From Aeromicrobium sp. (GTDB taxonomy: Bacteria > Actinomycetota > Actinomycetes > Propionibacteriales > Nocardioidaceae), in NCBI GenBank assembly GCA_023257515.1, contig JALRCA010000106.1, forward strand, positions 1-43,785: 43,785 nucleotides of DNA, given 5' to 3'. The position numbers were made by a program, and so were the translations under genes. Below are positions 35,471 through 42,765 of this stretch, piece after piece (positions within the stretch are counted from its first letter, which is position 1; each line of letters starts with the position of its first letter). Under the pieces are notes generated by a model. It was not told where the DNA came from, made no database searches, and saw nothing but the letters and a program-made list of their open reading frames with translations.

Positions 35471-35977
35471 TCCCGCGTCGAACGACGCCGCGTCGAGGCG
35501 CGCCCGCCCGTCGGTGGCGCCGGCACTCGCCGCCCCGGTGGCGAGCTGCTCGTCCTGGGCGTGGCCGAGGACGAAGATGACCGTCGTCGTGGCGCCCACC
35601 CGTCGCACGTCGTCGGGCAGGCCCGTGAGCGCCTCGTGGACCTGGAGCCGCGGGTCTCGCTCGGCCGGACCGAGCGCCTGGACGGCCGCGACGACCTCGG
35701 CGCCGTCGCGGTAGGCGAGCAGCGCGTCGCGCAGCGCCGTCGCCGCGGCGTGGTGCCGTGTGCGCCAGTCACCCGTCGGCAGGTCACGGGCGCCGCGGGC
35801 CAGGATCTCGTCGGCGACGGCGGCCAGCAGCGCCTGCTTGCTCGCGACGTGGTGGTAGAGGGCGCTGGGCCGCACGTCCAGCTCCGCCGCGAGCCGGCGC
35901 ATCGTCAGGTCGGCGAGGCCATGGTCGTCGAGCACCCGCAGCGCCGTCGTCACGACGTCGCCCAGCCGATGGCTCAT
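35420..35977 (-). CDS. bioQ: TetR-family repressor of biotin genes, BioQ-like
   Basis: A 185-residue TetR/AcrR regulator. The HTH is LTMRRLAAELDVRPSALYHHVASKQALLAAVA (about residues 23-54). It is divergent from bioY-bioM-bioN, and two tandem TGAAC-N3-GTTCA palindromes lie between them. This arrangement matches the actinobacterial biotin regulator BioQ. It presumably represses biotin uptake when biotin is ample; whether it also controls remote biotin-synthesis genes cannot be seen here. The ATG at 35975-35977 starts the conserved domain. The C-terminal 17 codons overlap the convergent glycosyltransferase gene. Confidence 0.85.
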   Translation of the reverse strand: MSHRLGDVVTTALRVLDDHGLADLTMRRLAAELDVRPSALYHHVASKQALLAAVADEILARGARDLPTGDWRTRHHAAATALRDALLAYRDGAEVVAAVQALGPAERDPRLQVHEALTGLPDDVRRVGATTTVIFVLGHAQDEQLATGAASAGATDGRARLDAASFDAGLRLIEDGLAARVALQG

Positions 35978-36048
35978 GCCGCTCCTGACCCTCGGGGACC
36001 GATCTCGGGACACCCGCACACGACGGGCTCGTCGTCTGCCACACTACC

Positions 36049-36077
36049 TGAACATCGTTCACCTGAACGGCGTTCAG
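36049..36077. promoter_or_regulatory. Tandem BioQ-type operators
   Basis: TGAAC-ATC-GTTCA (36049-36061) and CTGAAC-GGC-GTTCAG (36063-36077) are perfect palindromes with centres 15 bp apart. They lie 29-57 bp before bioY and 72-100 bp before bioQ. Both strands' promoter elements could overlap them (TAGTGT on the minus strand at about 36041-36046), so one dimer pair could control both directions. Confidence 0.75.
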
Positions 36078-36105
36078 TCGACGCCGTCCGTCCACGGAGG
36101 ACACC

Positions 36106-36744
36106 ATGAGCAGCATGACCGACCCGACCTCGACCCACAGCCCGACCGGGCGCCCCGACCGCGCCGGCCGGCTGCGTCTCTCGGCGACTGATCTGGCCCT
36201 CGTCGCCTCGTTCGCGGCACTCATCGGCGCCCTGTCCTACATCGGCGCCGTCCCGGTCGGCGGCAGCGGCGTGCCGATCACGCTGCAGACGCTCGGTCTC
36301 GGCCTCACGGGGGCGCTGCTCGGTCCGTGGCGGGGCTTCGCGGCCGCGACGCTCTACCTGGCGCTCGGCGCGATCGGCCTGCCGGTGTTCGCCGAGCACT
36401 CGGGCGGTCTCGGCTCGTTCTCGAAGATCAGCGCCGGCTACCTGATCTCGTACCCGTTCGCGGCACTCGTCATCGGCCTGCTGGTCGCCTTCGTCGCGGG
36501 TCAGGCGGGCAAGACGCGCGCGCTCGTGCTGTTCGCGTGCACGTTCGTGGGCGGCGTCCTCGTGGTGCACGCCTTCGGCATCGTCGGCATGAAGGTGCAC
36601 CAGGACGTCTCGTGGGCCACCGCCGCCGGGTGGGACGCCCCGTTCTGGATCGGCGACACCCTGAAGACCGCGATCGTGGCGCTCGTCGCGGCCGAGGTGC
36701 ACCGCGCGTTCCCGCAGCTCCTCCCCGCACGCCGCGCCCGCTGA
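36106..36744 (+). CDS. bioY: Biotin transporter S component BioY
   Basis: A 212-residue membrane protein with six hydrophobic helices. It is the biotin-binding S subunit of an energy-coupling factor transporter. Hallmarks are GVPITLQTLGLGLTGALLGPWRG, ALGAIGLPVFAEHSGGLG and SAGYLISYPFAA. There is a GGAGGACACC ribosome site before the ATG, and two BioQ-type operators lie just upstream. BioM follows after 2 nt. Confidence 0.95.
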   Translation: MSSMTDPTSTHSPTGRPDRAGRLRLSATDLALVASFAALIGALSYIGAVPVGGSGVPITLQTLGLGLTGALLGPWRGFAAATLYLALGAIGLPVFAEHSGGLGSFSKISAGYLISYPFAALVIGLLVAFVAGQAGKTRALVLFACTFVGGVLVVHAFGIVGMKVHQDVSWATAAGWDAPFWIGDTLKTAIVALVAAEVHRAFPQLLPARRAR

Positions 36745-36746
36745 CC

Positions 36747-37451
36747 GTGGCGACGATCCGGTTCGACGGCGCCGCGCTCACCGTCCCCACGGCGGACGAC
36801 GAGCGGGTCGTGCTCGAGCCGGTCGACCTGACGCTCACCGAGCGGCGCGTCGCGGTCATCGGGGCGAACGGGTCCGGCAAGTCGACGCTCGCGCGCCTGG
36901 TCAACGGGCTCGTCACGCCGAGCTCCGGGCGGGTGCTGGTCGACGACGTCGACGTCGCCCGTGACCCGGCGTCGGTGCGTCGACGTGTCGGGTTCTGCTT
37001 CACCGACCCGTCGGCGCAGCTGGTCATGCCGACGTGCCTCGAGGACGTCGAGCTGTCACTGCGTCGTCACGAGCGGCGGCGCTCGGTCCGGCTCGAGCGG
37101 GCGCGCGCGGTGCTCGCACGCTTCGGCCTGGGCGACCACGCGGACGTCAGCGTGCACGCCCTCTCGGGCGGCCAGCGCCAGCTACTCGCGCTCGCCGGGG
37201 TCCTGGCGACGGAGCCCGACGTCGTGGTCGCCGACGAGCCGACGACCCTGCTCGACCTGGCCAACACCCGGCTCGTCGGCGACCTGCTGCTCTCGCTGGA
37301 CCAGCAGCTCGTGCTCGTGACGCACGACCTCGACCTCGCGGCGCGGTGCGACCGCGCCGTCGTCGTCGCGCACGGTCGCATCGCCTTCGACGGCCCCGCC
37401 GCCGCCGCGATCACCGCCTATCGCTCCCTCGTCGACGCGGGCACGTCATGA
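36747..37451 (+). CDS. bioM: ECF transporter ATP-binding subunit BioM
   Basis: A 234-residue ABC ATPase. Walker A GANGSGKS (39-46), Q-loop region VGFCFTDPSAQLVMPT, signature LSGGQRQ (139-145), Walker B VVVADEP (159-165), and H-loop VTHD. It energises biotin uptake with BioY and BioN. The GTG start lies 2 nt after the bioY stop. The stop codon is part of ATGA (37448-37451), the kind of overlap that usually starts the next gene. Here the true bioN start lies 236 nt further on, after an inserted repeat array. Confidence 0.94.
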   Translation: MATIRFDGAALTVPTADDERVVLEPVDLTLTERRVAVIGANGSGKSTLARLVNGLVTPSSGRVLVDDVDVARDPASVRRRVGFCFTDPSAQLVMPTCLEDVELSLRRHERRRSVRLERARAVLARFGLGDHADVSVHALSGGQRQLLALAGVLATEPDVVVADEPTTLLDLANTRLVGDLLLSLDQQLVLVTHDLDLAARCDRAVVVAHGRIAFDGPAAAAITAYRSLVDAGTS

Positions 37452-37463
37452 GACCCGCCCCGA

Positions 37464-37647
37464 GACGCAATCTGAGCGATCGCGGTCGCCACGGCAGCCG
37501 CCATCCCTCAGCCTGCGACCGTCGGTCGACGCAATCTGAGGGATGGTGGTCGCTCCGACGACCGCCATCCCTCAGGCTGCGTCCGCACCCCGCGAGATCT
37601 GAGGTTTCACGGTCGCTCCCACGACCGCCATCCCTCAGATTGCGTCC
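37464..37647. repeat. Three tandem palindromic units between bioM and bioN
   Basis: Three units with a 63-64-bp period. Each is an inverted repeat of roughly 28 bp built on GACGCAATCTGAGGGATGG and its complement, separated by a 3-6-nt loop. Unit 2 (37528-about 37590) is nearly perfect; units 1 and 3 have several mismatches. Transcribed, each would form a long stem-loop inside the bio operon mRNA. Confidence 0.9.
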
Positions 37648-37686
37648 CCACCCGGCTCGCCGCCGACCAGCCGCGGGAGCCTCCCG

Positions 37687-38301
37687 ATGAGCGCGCCGGG
37701 GGTGCTCGTCGGCATCTACCAGCCGGGACGCTCGCTGCTGCACCGGTCGCCCGTCGGGCCCAAGCTGCTCGGCCTCGCCGTCCTGTCCGTCACCGTCGTC
37801 GCCGTCCGCAGCATGCCGCTCGCGGTCGTGTTCCTCGCCGTCGCGGCCGCACTCGCCACGATCGCCCGCCTCCGGGCCCGCCTCCTGTGGCGAGCGACCC
37901 GCTACGTCCTGCTGGTCGCCGTGGTCGTCGCCGGGTTCCAGTGGTGGTTCTACGGCCGGGACAAGGCGATCGAGTCGTTGCTGGACCTCGTGACGCTCGC
38001 CGTCCTGGCCCTCACGATCACCGCCACGACCCCGGTCAACGCGATGCTCGACGCGATCGTCCGCTGGTTGCGGCCCCTGCGTCGCCTCGGCGTCGATCCC
38101 GAACGGGTCGCCCTCACGTTCTCGCTCGCCATCGCGGCCCTCCCCGGCACCGTGGCCCTCGCGCTCGAGACCCGTGACGCCGCGCGGGCCCGCGGCCTGG
38201 GGCGGCACCCGCGCGCGTTCCTGACCCCGTTCGTCATCCGTGTGGTCGCCCGTGCGCACGAGACGGGCGACGCGCTCACGGCTCGCGGCCTCGGCGACTG
38301 A
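37687..38301 (+). CDS. bioN: ECF transporter transmembrane subunit BioN
   Basis: A 204-residue CbiQ/EcfT-type membrane protein, with hydrophobic helices at about 29-60, 68-90 and 98-118. The coupling motifs ARARGLG and ALTARGLG (the 'ARG' signatures that contact the ATPase) lie at about 169-175 and 197-203. The ATG is preceded by a 13-bp palindrome, CGGGAG-C-CTCCCG (37674-37686), that contains the only ribosome-site-like sequence, so translation could be limited by its folding. It completes the BioYMN transporter. Confidence 0.9.
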   Translation: MSAPGVLVGIYQPGRSLLHRSPVGPKLLGLAVLSVTVVAVRSMPLAVVFLAVAAALATIARLRARLLWRATRYVLLVAVVVAGFQWWFYGRDKAIESLLDLVTLAVLALTITATTPVNAMLDAIVRWLRPLRRLGVDPERVALTFSLAIAALPGTVALALETRDAARARGLGRHPRAFLTPFVIRVVARAHETGDALTARGLGD

Positions 38302-38317
38302 GGACCCGCAGAGGCCC

Positions 38318-38432
38318 GTCGTTCCAGGCCGAGACCCCTGTGAGGTATCGCATGCTGGAACGCGTTCTCAGGCTGTCCTAACTCCCGTAGGCTTGGATGA
38401 GGTCTGCAACCGGACCTACGAGTCGTTCCAGG
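38318..38432. repeat. Three-copy CGTTCCAG repeat before fprA
   Basis: GTCGTTCCAGG occurs at 38318-38328 and 38422-38432. The inverse CTGGAACG lies at 38355-38362, giving an 8-bp inverted repeat with a 27-nt loop. The last copy overlaps the fprA ribosome site. Confidence 0.5.
38388..38393 (+). promoter_or_regulatory. -10 element for fprA
   Basis: TAGGCT with a weak TTCTCA 17 nt upstream; predicted leader of about 40 nt with GGAG before the ATG. Confidence 0.45.
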
Positions 38433-38439
38433 AGTGTGC

Positions 38440-39810
38440 ATGAGCAGGCAGCTGAGGGTCGCCATCGTCGGCGCGGGTCCCGCCGGGGTCTACGCCGCCG
38501 ACATCCTCACGAAGGCCGAGGTCGAGGGCCTTGGCCAGGTCAGCGTCGACATCATCGAGCGGGACCCCACCCCGTTCGGCCTGATCCGCTACGGCGTCGC
38601 GCCCGACCACCCGCGCATCAAGGAGATCGTCAAGGCGCTCAAGCGCGTCATGTCGAACGATGCGATCCGCTTCTTCGGCAACGTCTCCTACGGTGACGAC
38701 CTCAAGCTCGAGGACCTGCGTCAGTTCTACGACGCCGTCATCTTCGCGACCGGGGCGCGCCGCGACCGCGACCTCGACATCCCCGGCATCGACCTGGACG
38801 GCTCCTACGGCGCCGCCGACTTCGTCTACTGGTACGACGGTCACCCCGACGTCGACCGCGACTGGGACTTCCAGCCCCACGCCGAGACGGTCGCCGTCCT
38901 GGGCGTCGGCAACGTCGGCCTCGACATCTCACGCATCCTGGCCAAGACCGCCGAGGAGCTGCTCGTCACCGAGATCCCCGACAACGTCTACGAGGGCCTG
39001 AAGAAGAACGCCACCAAGGACGTCCACGTCTTCGCCCGCCGCGGTCCGGCCCAGGTCAAGTTCACCCCGATGGAGCTGCGCGAGCTGTCGCACTCCCCCA
39101 CGATCGACGTCATCGTGCACCCCGAGGGCTTCGAGCTCGACGAGGGCTCGCTCGAGGCGATCCGCGCCGCCAAGAGCCAGAAGCTCGTCGTCGACGTGCT
39201 GCAGAACTACCTGGCCAAGGAGCCGAGCGGCGCCCCGCACCGCATCCACATCCACTTCTGCCAGAGCCCCGTCGAGGTCCTCGGCGAGGACGGCCGGGTC
39301 GTCGGCCTGCGCACCGAGGTCACCGAGCTCGACGGCACCGGCAACGTCCGCGGCACCGGTGAGTTCAAGGACTGGCCGGTCCAGGCCGTCTACCGCGCGA
39401 TCGGCTACTACTCCGACAACCTGCCGGGCCTGCCCTTCGACGTCAACAACGGCGTCGTCCCGAACGACGGCGGCCGCGTCCTCGAGATCGACGGCTCCGC
39501 ACTCCCGGGCGTCTACGTCACCGGCTGGATCAAGCGCGGACCCGTGGGCCTCATCGGTCACACCAAGTCCGACGCGGCGCAGACGATCGACCTGCTGCTC
39601 TCGGACCTCGACTCGCTCGAGGCTCCCGAGACGACCGAGCGCGAGGCGTTCGACCGCTACCTCGACTCACGCGGCATCGCCTACACGACGTGGGAGGGCT
39701 GGGAGAGGCTCGACGCGCACGAGCTCGGCCTCGGCGAGACCCATGAGCACCAGCGCGAGCGGGTCAAGGTCGTGCCCCGCGACGAGATGGTCCGCATCTC
39801 GCGCGCCTGA
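38440..39810 (+). CDS. fprA: Ferredoxin/adrenodoxin-type NADP+ reductase FprA
   Basis: A 456-residue FAD enzyme of the adrenodoxin-reductase type, which passes electrons between NADPH and ferredoxin, for example to P450 systems. FAD loop VAIVGAGPAGVYAADIL (11-16 GAGPAG), conserved PTPFGLIRYGVAPDHP, NADP loop VLGVGNVGLDISRIL (155-160), FARRGPAQVKFT, and the C-terminal FAD contact GWIKRGPVGLIGHTKSDA. Length and motifs match Mycobacterium FprA. The ATG at 38440 is 5 nt after GGAG; an in-frame GTG at 38434 overlaps that site and is rejected. Confidence 0.94.
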   Translation: MSRQLRVAIVGAGPAGVYAADILTKAEVEGLGQVSVDIIERDPTPFGLIRYGVAPDHPRIKEIVKALKRVMSNDAIRFFGNVSYGDDLKLEDLRQFYDAVIFATGARRDRDLDIPGIDLDGSYGAADFVYWYDGHPDVDRDWDFQPHAETVAVLGVGNVGLDISRILAKTAEELLVTEIPDNVYEGLKKNATKDVHVFARRGPAQVKFTPMELRELSHSPTIDVIVHPEGFELDEGSLEAIRAAKSQKLVVDVLQNYLAKEPSGAPHRIHIHFCQSPVEVLGEDGRVVGLRTEVTELDGTGNVRGTGEFKDWPVQAVYRAIGYYSDNLPGLPFDVNNGVVPNDGGRVLEIDGSALPGVYVTGWIKRGPVGLIGHTKSDAAQTIDLLLSDLDSLEAPETTEREAFDRYLDSRGIAYTTWEGWERLDAHELGLGETHEHQRERVKVVPRDEMVRISRA

Positions 39811-39829
39811 ACGACACCCGCACGGACGT

Positions 39830-39870
39830 CGAACGGCGGCGGCCCCCTTCTTCGGGGCCGCCGCCGTTCG
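39830..39870. terminator. Bidirectional terminator hairpin
   Basis: Perfect 17-bp stem with a 7-nt loop (CTTCTTC), between the convergent fprA and methyltransferase genes. It starts 19 nt after the fprA stop and ends 16 nt from the stop of the gene on the other strand. No U-run is visible on either side. Confidence 0.85.
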
Positions 39871-39886
39871 CATGGCGTGAGCGGGC

Positions 39887-40645
39887 TCAGCCCCGCTTGC
39901 GCACGAAGATCGCGTAGGTGGGCTGCAGCCCACGCGGCACGAACTTCATGACGATCCGCACGAATCCGAGCACGTAGCGGTTCCGGCCGAAGTACGCCGG
40001 CTCGCCGGGCAGCGGGTACATGACGACCTGATGACCCGCGAAGGCCTCGCGCACGGCGCTCGGGGTGTTCATGGCGTAGCGCGTCGGGAACACGTCCTCG
40101 ACCTTGCGGCCCGGCTGCACGACCTTGAGCACGGCGACGTGCAGCCTGTTCGGCACGAGACGCGCGACGATGCCGATGTAGCCCCACTTGTTGGGGGTGC
40201 GGGCGGCGAACCAGCCGCCCGGCTTGAGCACGCGCATGACCTCGCCCGAGACGTGGGCGACGTCGGCGGGGTCGACGTGCTCGAGCACGTAGTCCGCGAT
40301 CACGACGTCGAACTCGTTCTCCGCGAAGGGCAGGTCCTCGCGCAGGCCGACGACGTGCGCCTCGTCGACGGTGGGGTTCTCGGCCACGACGGGATCGACG
40401 TCGGTGCCGACGACGCGGGCCACGCGACCCCTGAGCCAACGAACCTTCTTGGGCAGCGCGGCCCACGGCTCGAAGGCCCACCAGCCACGCCCGGCACCGA
40501 AGTCGAGCACGTGGCTGTTCTCGTCGACGAGGGCGTTGACGCGCAGGTAGAACTCGAGCCCCCCGTCCTGGCTCGTGTACCCGCCGACCGCGGCCTCGGG
40601 GTACAGGGCGACGGTCGTCTGGTCGGCGACGTACTCCTCAGTCAT
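39887..40645 (-). CDS. Class I SAM-dependent methyltransferase
   Basis: A 252-residue methyltransferase. SAM loop SHVLDFGAGRGWWAFEPW, acidic loop VVGTDVDP, motif II LPFAENEFDVVIADYVLEHV, and motif III VMRVLKPGGWFAARTPN. The C-terminal part after ~160 is basic and amphipathic (GRNRYVLGFVRIVMKFVPRG), as in methyltransferases found with surface glycan genes. The ATG has AAAGGA upstream. Substrate unknown; it stands alone outside the main polysaccharide cluster. Confidence 0.82.
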   Translation of the reverse strand: MTEEYVADQTTVALYPEAAVGGYTSQDGGLEFYLRVNALVDENSHVLDFGAGRGWWAFEPWAALPKKVRWLRGRVARVVGTDVDPVVAENPTVDEAHVVGLREDLPFAENEFDVVIADYVLEHVDPADVAHVSGEVMRVLKPGGWFAARTPNKWGYIGIVARLVPNRLHVAVLKVVQPGRKVEDVFPTRYAMNTPSAVREAFAGHQVVMYPLPGEPAYFGRNRYVLGFVRIVMKFVPRGLQPTYAIFVRKRG

Positions 40646-40701
40646 GCCACGTCCTTTCAGGGAACCAGCGGCAGCCTAGCCGCTTCGGTACGGGTCCGTG
40701 G

Positions 40702-41103
40702 TCACTCCACGGCGAGGACCTGCACGTGACACGGTCCGGCATCGCTCGACGTCGGGATCTTGGGGATCTCGAACGGCGCCGCGGCGTCCGGGCGGACGTC
40801 CTCGAGGGTGATCCGCCGCGCCGAGACGGAGTCGCCCTGCGGGCCCACCTGCACCGTGACCTCGAAGGTCCGTGGTGACGTGGAGGCGTTGTGGACGTAC
40901 CCCGTGGCGGACCACTGGCCGTCCTGCTCGCGGCACACGAATCGGCGGAGCGCCTCGGGCGTCGCGATGCCGTCCCCGACCGAGACGGTCGGGGTGGGCG
41001 AGGTCTTGGGCGTCGTCGGACGTGCCGCCGGGTCGGTGCCGCCACCGCACGCCGCCGGCAGCACCGCCAGCAGCACGATCGTCGGGACCCAGGCTCGTCG
41101 CAC
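40702..41103 (-). CDS. Small lipoprotein of unknown function
   Basis: A 133-residue secreted lipoprotein. A basic start VRRAW, a hydrophobic stretch and the lipobox LPAAC (Cys19) are followed by a Thr/Pro-rich linker (PTTPKTSPTPTVSVG). A small domain follows with two cysteines (FVCREQ, GPCHVQV) that may form a disulphide. WSATGYVHNASTSPRTFEVTVQVG resembles a beta-sandwich (FxLYD-like) extracellular domain, though this is only a resemblance. The GTG at 41101-41103 places the signal peptide correctly. No gene family recognised. Confidence 0.75.
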   Translation of the reverse strand: MRRAWVPTIVLLAVLPAACGGGTDPAARPTTPKTSPTPTVSVGDGIATPEALRRFVCREQDGQWSATGYVHNASTSPRTFEVTVQVGPQGDSVSARRITLEDVRPDAAAPFEIPKIPTSSDAGPCHVQVLAVE

Positions 41104-41174
41104 GCACCCATCCCACCACGCACTGCCGTGCGCGATCGGCGGACACTCCGCAGACCGGTCGCGAGGAGCGCGCG

Positions 41175-41180
41175 ATAGCC
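41175..41180 (+). promoter_or_regulatory. -10 element for the 3-hydroxyacyl-CoA dehydrogenase gene
   Basis: TAGCCT, with a predicted ~38-nt leader containing GGAGGACAC before the ATG at 41225. Confidence 0.45.
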
Positions 41181-41224
41181 TCGAAGATGAGGATCTCCTC
41201 GCCTTGCACCGATCGGGAGGACAC

Positions 41225-42079
41225 ATGGACATCACCAGGCTGGGCGTCGTGGGCGGCGGACTCATGGGCTCGGGCATCACCGAGGTCGGAGCCCGCGCGG
41301 GCCTCGACGTCGTGACCGTCGAGGTCGACGACGACGCCGCGAAGCGTGCGCACGACCGGGTCGAGAAGTCCCTGCGCAAGGCCGAGGCTCGCGGCAAGAT
41401 CACCGCCGACGAGGTCGACGAGACGCTCGAGCGCATCAGCGTCACGAGCGACCTCGAGCGTCTGTCCGACCGTGACCTGGTCGTCGAGGCCGCGAGCGAG
41501 GACGAGACGACGAAGCTCGGCCTGTTCCGGCGCCTCGGCTCTCTCCTGCCCGACGAGGCGATCCTGGCCTCCAACACGTCGTCCATCCCGATCGTCAAGC
41601 TCGGCGCCGTCTCGGGTCGCGCCGACCGCGTCATGGGCGTGCACTTCTTCAACCCCGCGCCGGTCATGAGACTCGTCGAGCTCATCCCGTCGCTCACGAC
41701 GTCGCCCGAGACGATGGACCGGATGAAGTCGTTCGTCGCAGACGGCCTGTCCAAGCAGCCGATCGAGGCCACCGATCGCGCCGGGTTCGTGGTCAACAGC
41801 CTGCTCGTGCCGTACATCCTGTCGGCGATCCGCATGTACGAGGCCGGCTACGCCTCGGCGAGCGACATCGACCAGGGCATGGTGCTGGGCTGCGGCCACC
41901 CGATGGGGCCGCTCGCGCTGGCCGACCTGATCGGCCTCGACACCGTGCGCGCGATCGGCGTCTCGATGTACGAGGAGTTCAAGGAGCCCCTCTACTCGCC
42001 GCCGCCGCTGCTCGACCGCATGGTCGACGCCGGGCTGCTCGGCACCAAGTCCGGGCACGGCTTCTACCCGCACGGCTGA
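41225..42079 (+). CDS. 3-hydroxybutyryl-CoA dehydrogenase
   Basis: A 284-residue NAD(P)-dependent 3-hydroxyacyl-CoA dehydrogenase. N-terminal Rossmann loop LGVVGGGLMGSGITEVGA (GxGxxG at 10-15), SNTSSIPI substrate loop, catalytic His140 in MGVHFFNPAPVM, and NAD-domain end ATDRAGFVVNSLLVPYILSA. The C-terminal dimerisation part carries MGPLALADLIGLDTV and GTKSGHGFYPHG. The reaction is reversible oxidation of 3-hydroxybutyryl-CoA to acetoacetyl-CoA in fatty-acid or butyrate/PHB metabolism. A GGAGGACAC ribosome site precedes the ATG. Confidence 0.92.
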   Translation: MDITRLGVVGGGLMGSGITEVGARAGLDVVTVEVDDDAAKRAHDRVEKSLRKAEARGKITADEVDETLERISVTSDLERLSDRDLVVEAASEDETTKLGLFRRLGSLLPDEAILASNTSSIPIVKLGAVSGRADRVMGVHFFNPAPVMRLVELIPSLTTSPETMDRMKSFVADGLSKQPIEATDRAGFVVNSLLVPYILSAIRMYEAGYASASDIDQGMVLGCGHPMGPLALADLIGLDTVRAIGVSMYEEFKEPLYSPPPLLDRMVDAGLLGTKSGHGFYPHG

Positions 42080-42104
42080 GCCGCGCGTCCGCCAGGATCA
42101 CTCC

Positions 42105-42692
42105 ATGTCCTCACTCACCGACCTTGACTGGCCGCTGGCCACCGAGCGGCTCGTGCTGCGCCCGCTCGAGCCGGACGACCTCGACGCGCTGTGGGCCTAC
42201 CGCAGCGATCCCCGGATCAATGAGTGGACGGGGCGTTCCCCCCGCGACCGGGACGAGCTGCTCGTCGCGTTCTTCTCGCCCGAGGCTCTGGCCCAGACGC
42301 TCGTCATGGAGCACGCGGGCGAGGTCGTGGGCGACCTCATGCTCAAGACCACGGACGCCTGGGGGCAGGCCGACGTGGCGGACCGGACGGCCGGCGTCGA
42401 GGTCGAGCTGGGCTGGACCCTGGCCGCCGCGCACCAGGGTCGGGGACTCGCGACCGAAGCAGTCCGCGCGGCCCTCGGGATCTGCTTCGACGGGCTCGGC
42501 GTGCGACGCGTGACCGCCGGCTGCTTCGCCGACAACGAGCCCTCGTGGCGACTCATGGAGCGGCTCGGCATGCGCCGTGAGGGTCATGGGATCGAGGAGT
42601 GCCTGCACCGCGAGCTCGGCTGGGTCGACGGCTACCTCTACGCCCTCCTGGCCTCCGAGTGGCGCTCCCGCCCCACCACCCACGGACCCTGA
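42105..42692 (+). CDS. GNAT-family N-acetyltransferase (RimJ/RimL-like)
   Basis: A 195-residue Acetyltransf_3-type protein. Begins with the RimJ-like TERLVLRPLEPDDLDALWAYRSDP; acetyl-CoA site VELGWTLAAAHQGRGLATEAVRAAL (QGRGLA pyrophosphate loop), then VRRVTAGCFADNEPSWRLMERLGMRREG. The substrate may be a protein N-terminus, an aminoglycoside or a small amine; unresolved. AGGA lies 8 nt before the ATG. Same strand as, and 25 nt after, the dehydrogenase gene. Confidence 0.87.
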   Translation: MSSLTDLDWPLATERLVLRPLEPDDLDALWAYRSDPRINEWTGRSPRDRDELLVAFFSPEALAQTLVMEHAGEVVGDLMLKTTDAWGQADVADRTAGVEVELGWTLAAAHQGRGLATEAVRAALGICFDGLGVRRVTAGCFADNEPSWRLMERLGMRREGHGIEECLHRELGWVDGYLYALLASEWRSRPTTHGP

Positions 42693-42765
42693 GCCTGGGT
42701 GCGACGCGGGTGCAACGGGCGGCGGGGCATGATGGGAGTGACCCACGTCATACGTAGGAGGAACC

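Noticed and set aside
37464-37647. CRISPR array
   Set aside because: Only three units, each palindromic along its whole length, with no spacers and no cas genes nearby.
37448-37690. bioN starting at the ATGA overlap with bioM
   Set aside because: The frame from 37448 runs through the repeat array and stops at 37688-37690 in the wrong frame for BioN; the real start is 37687.
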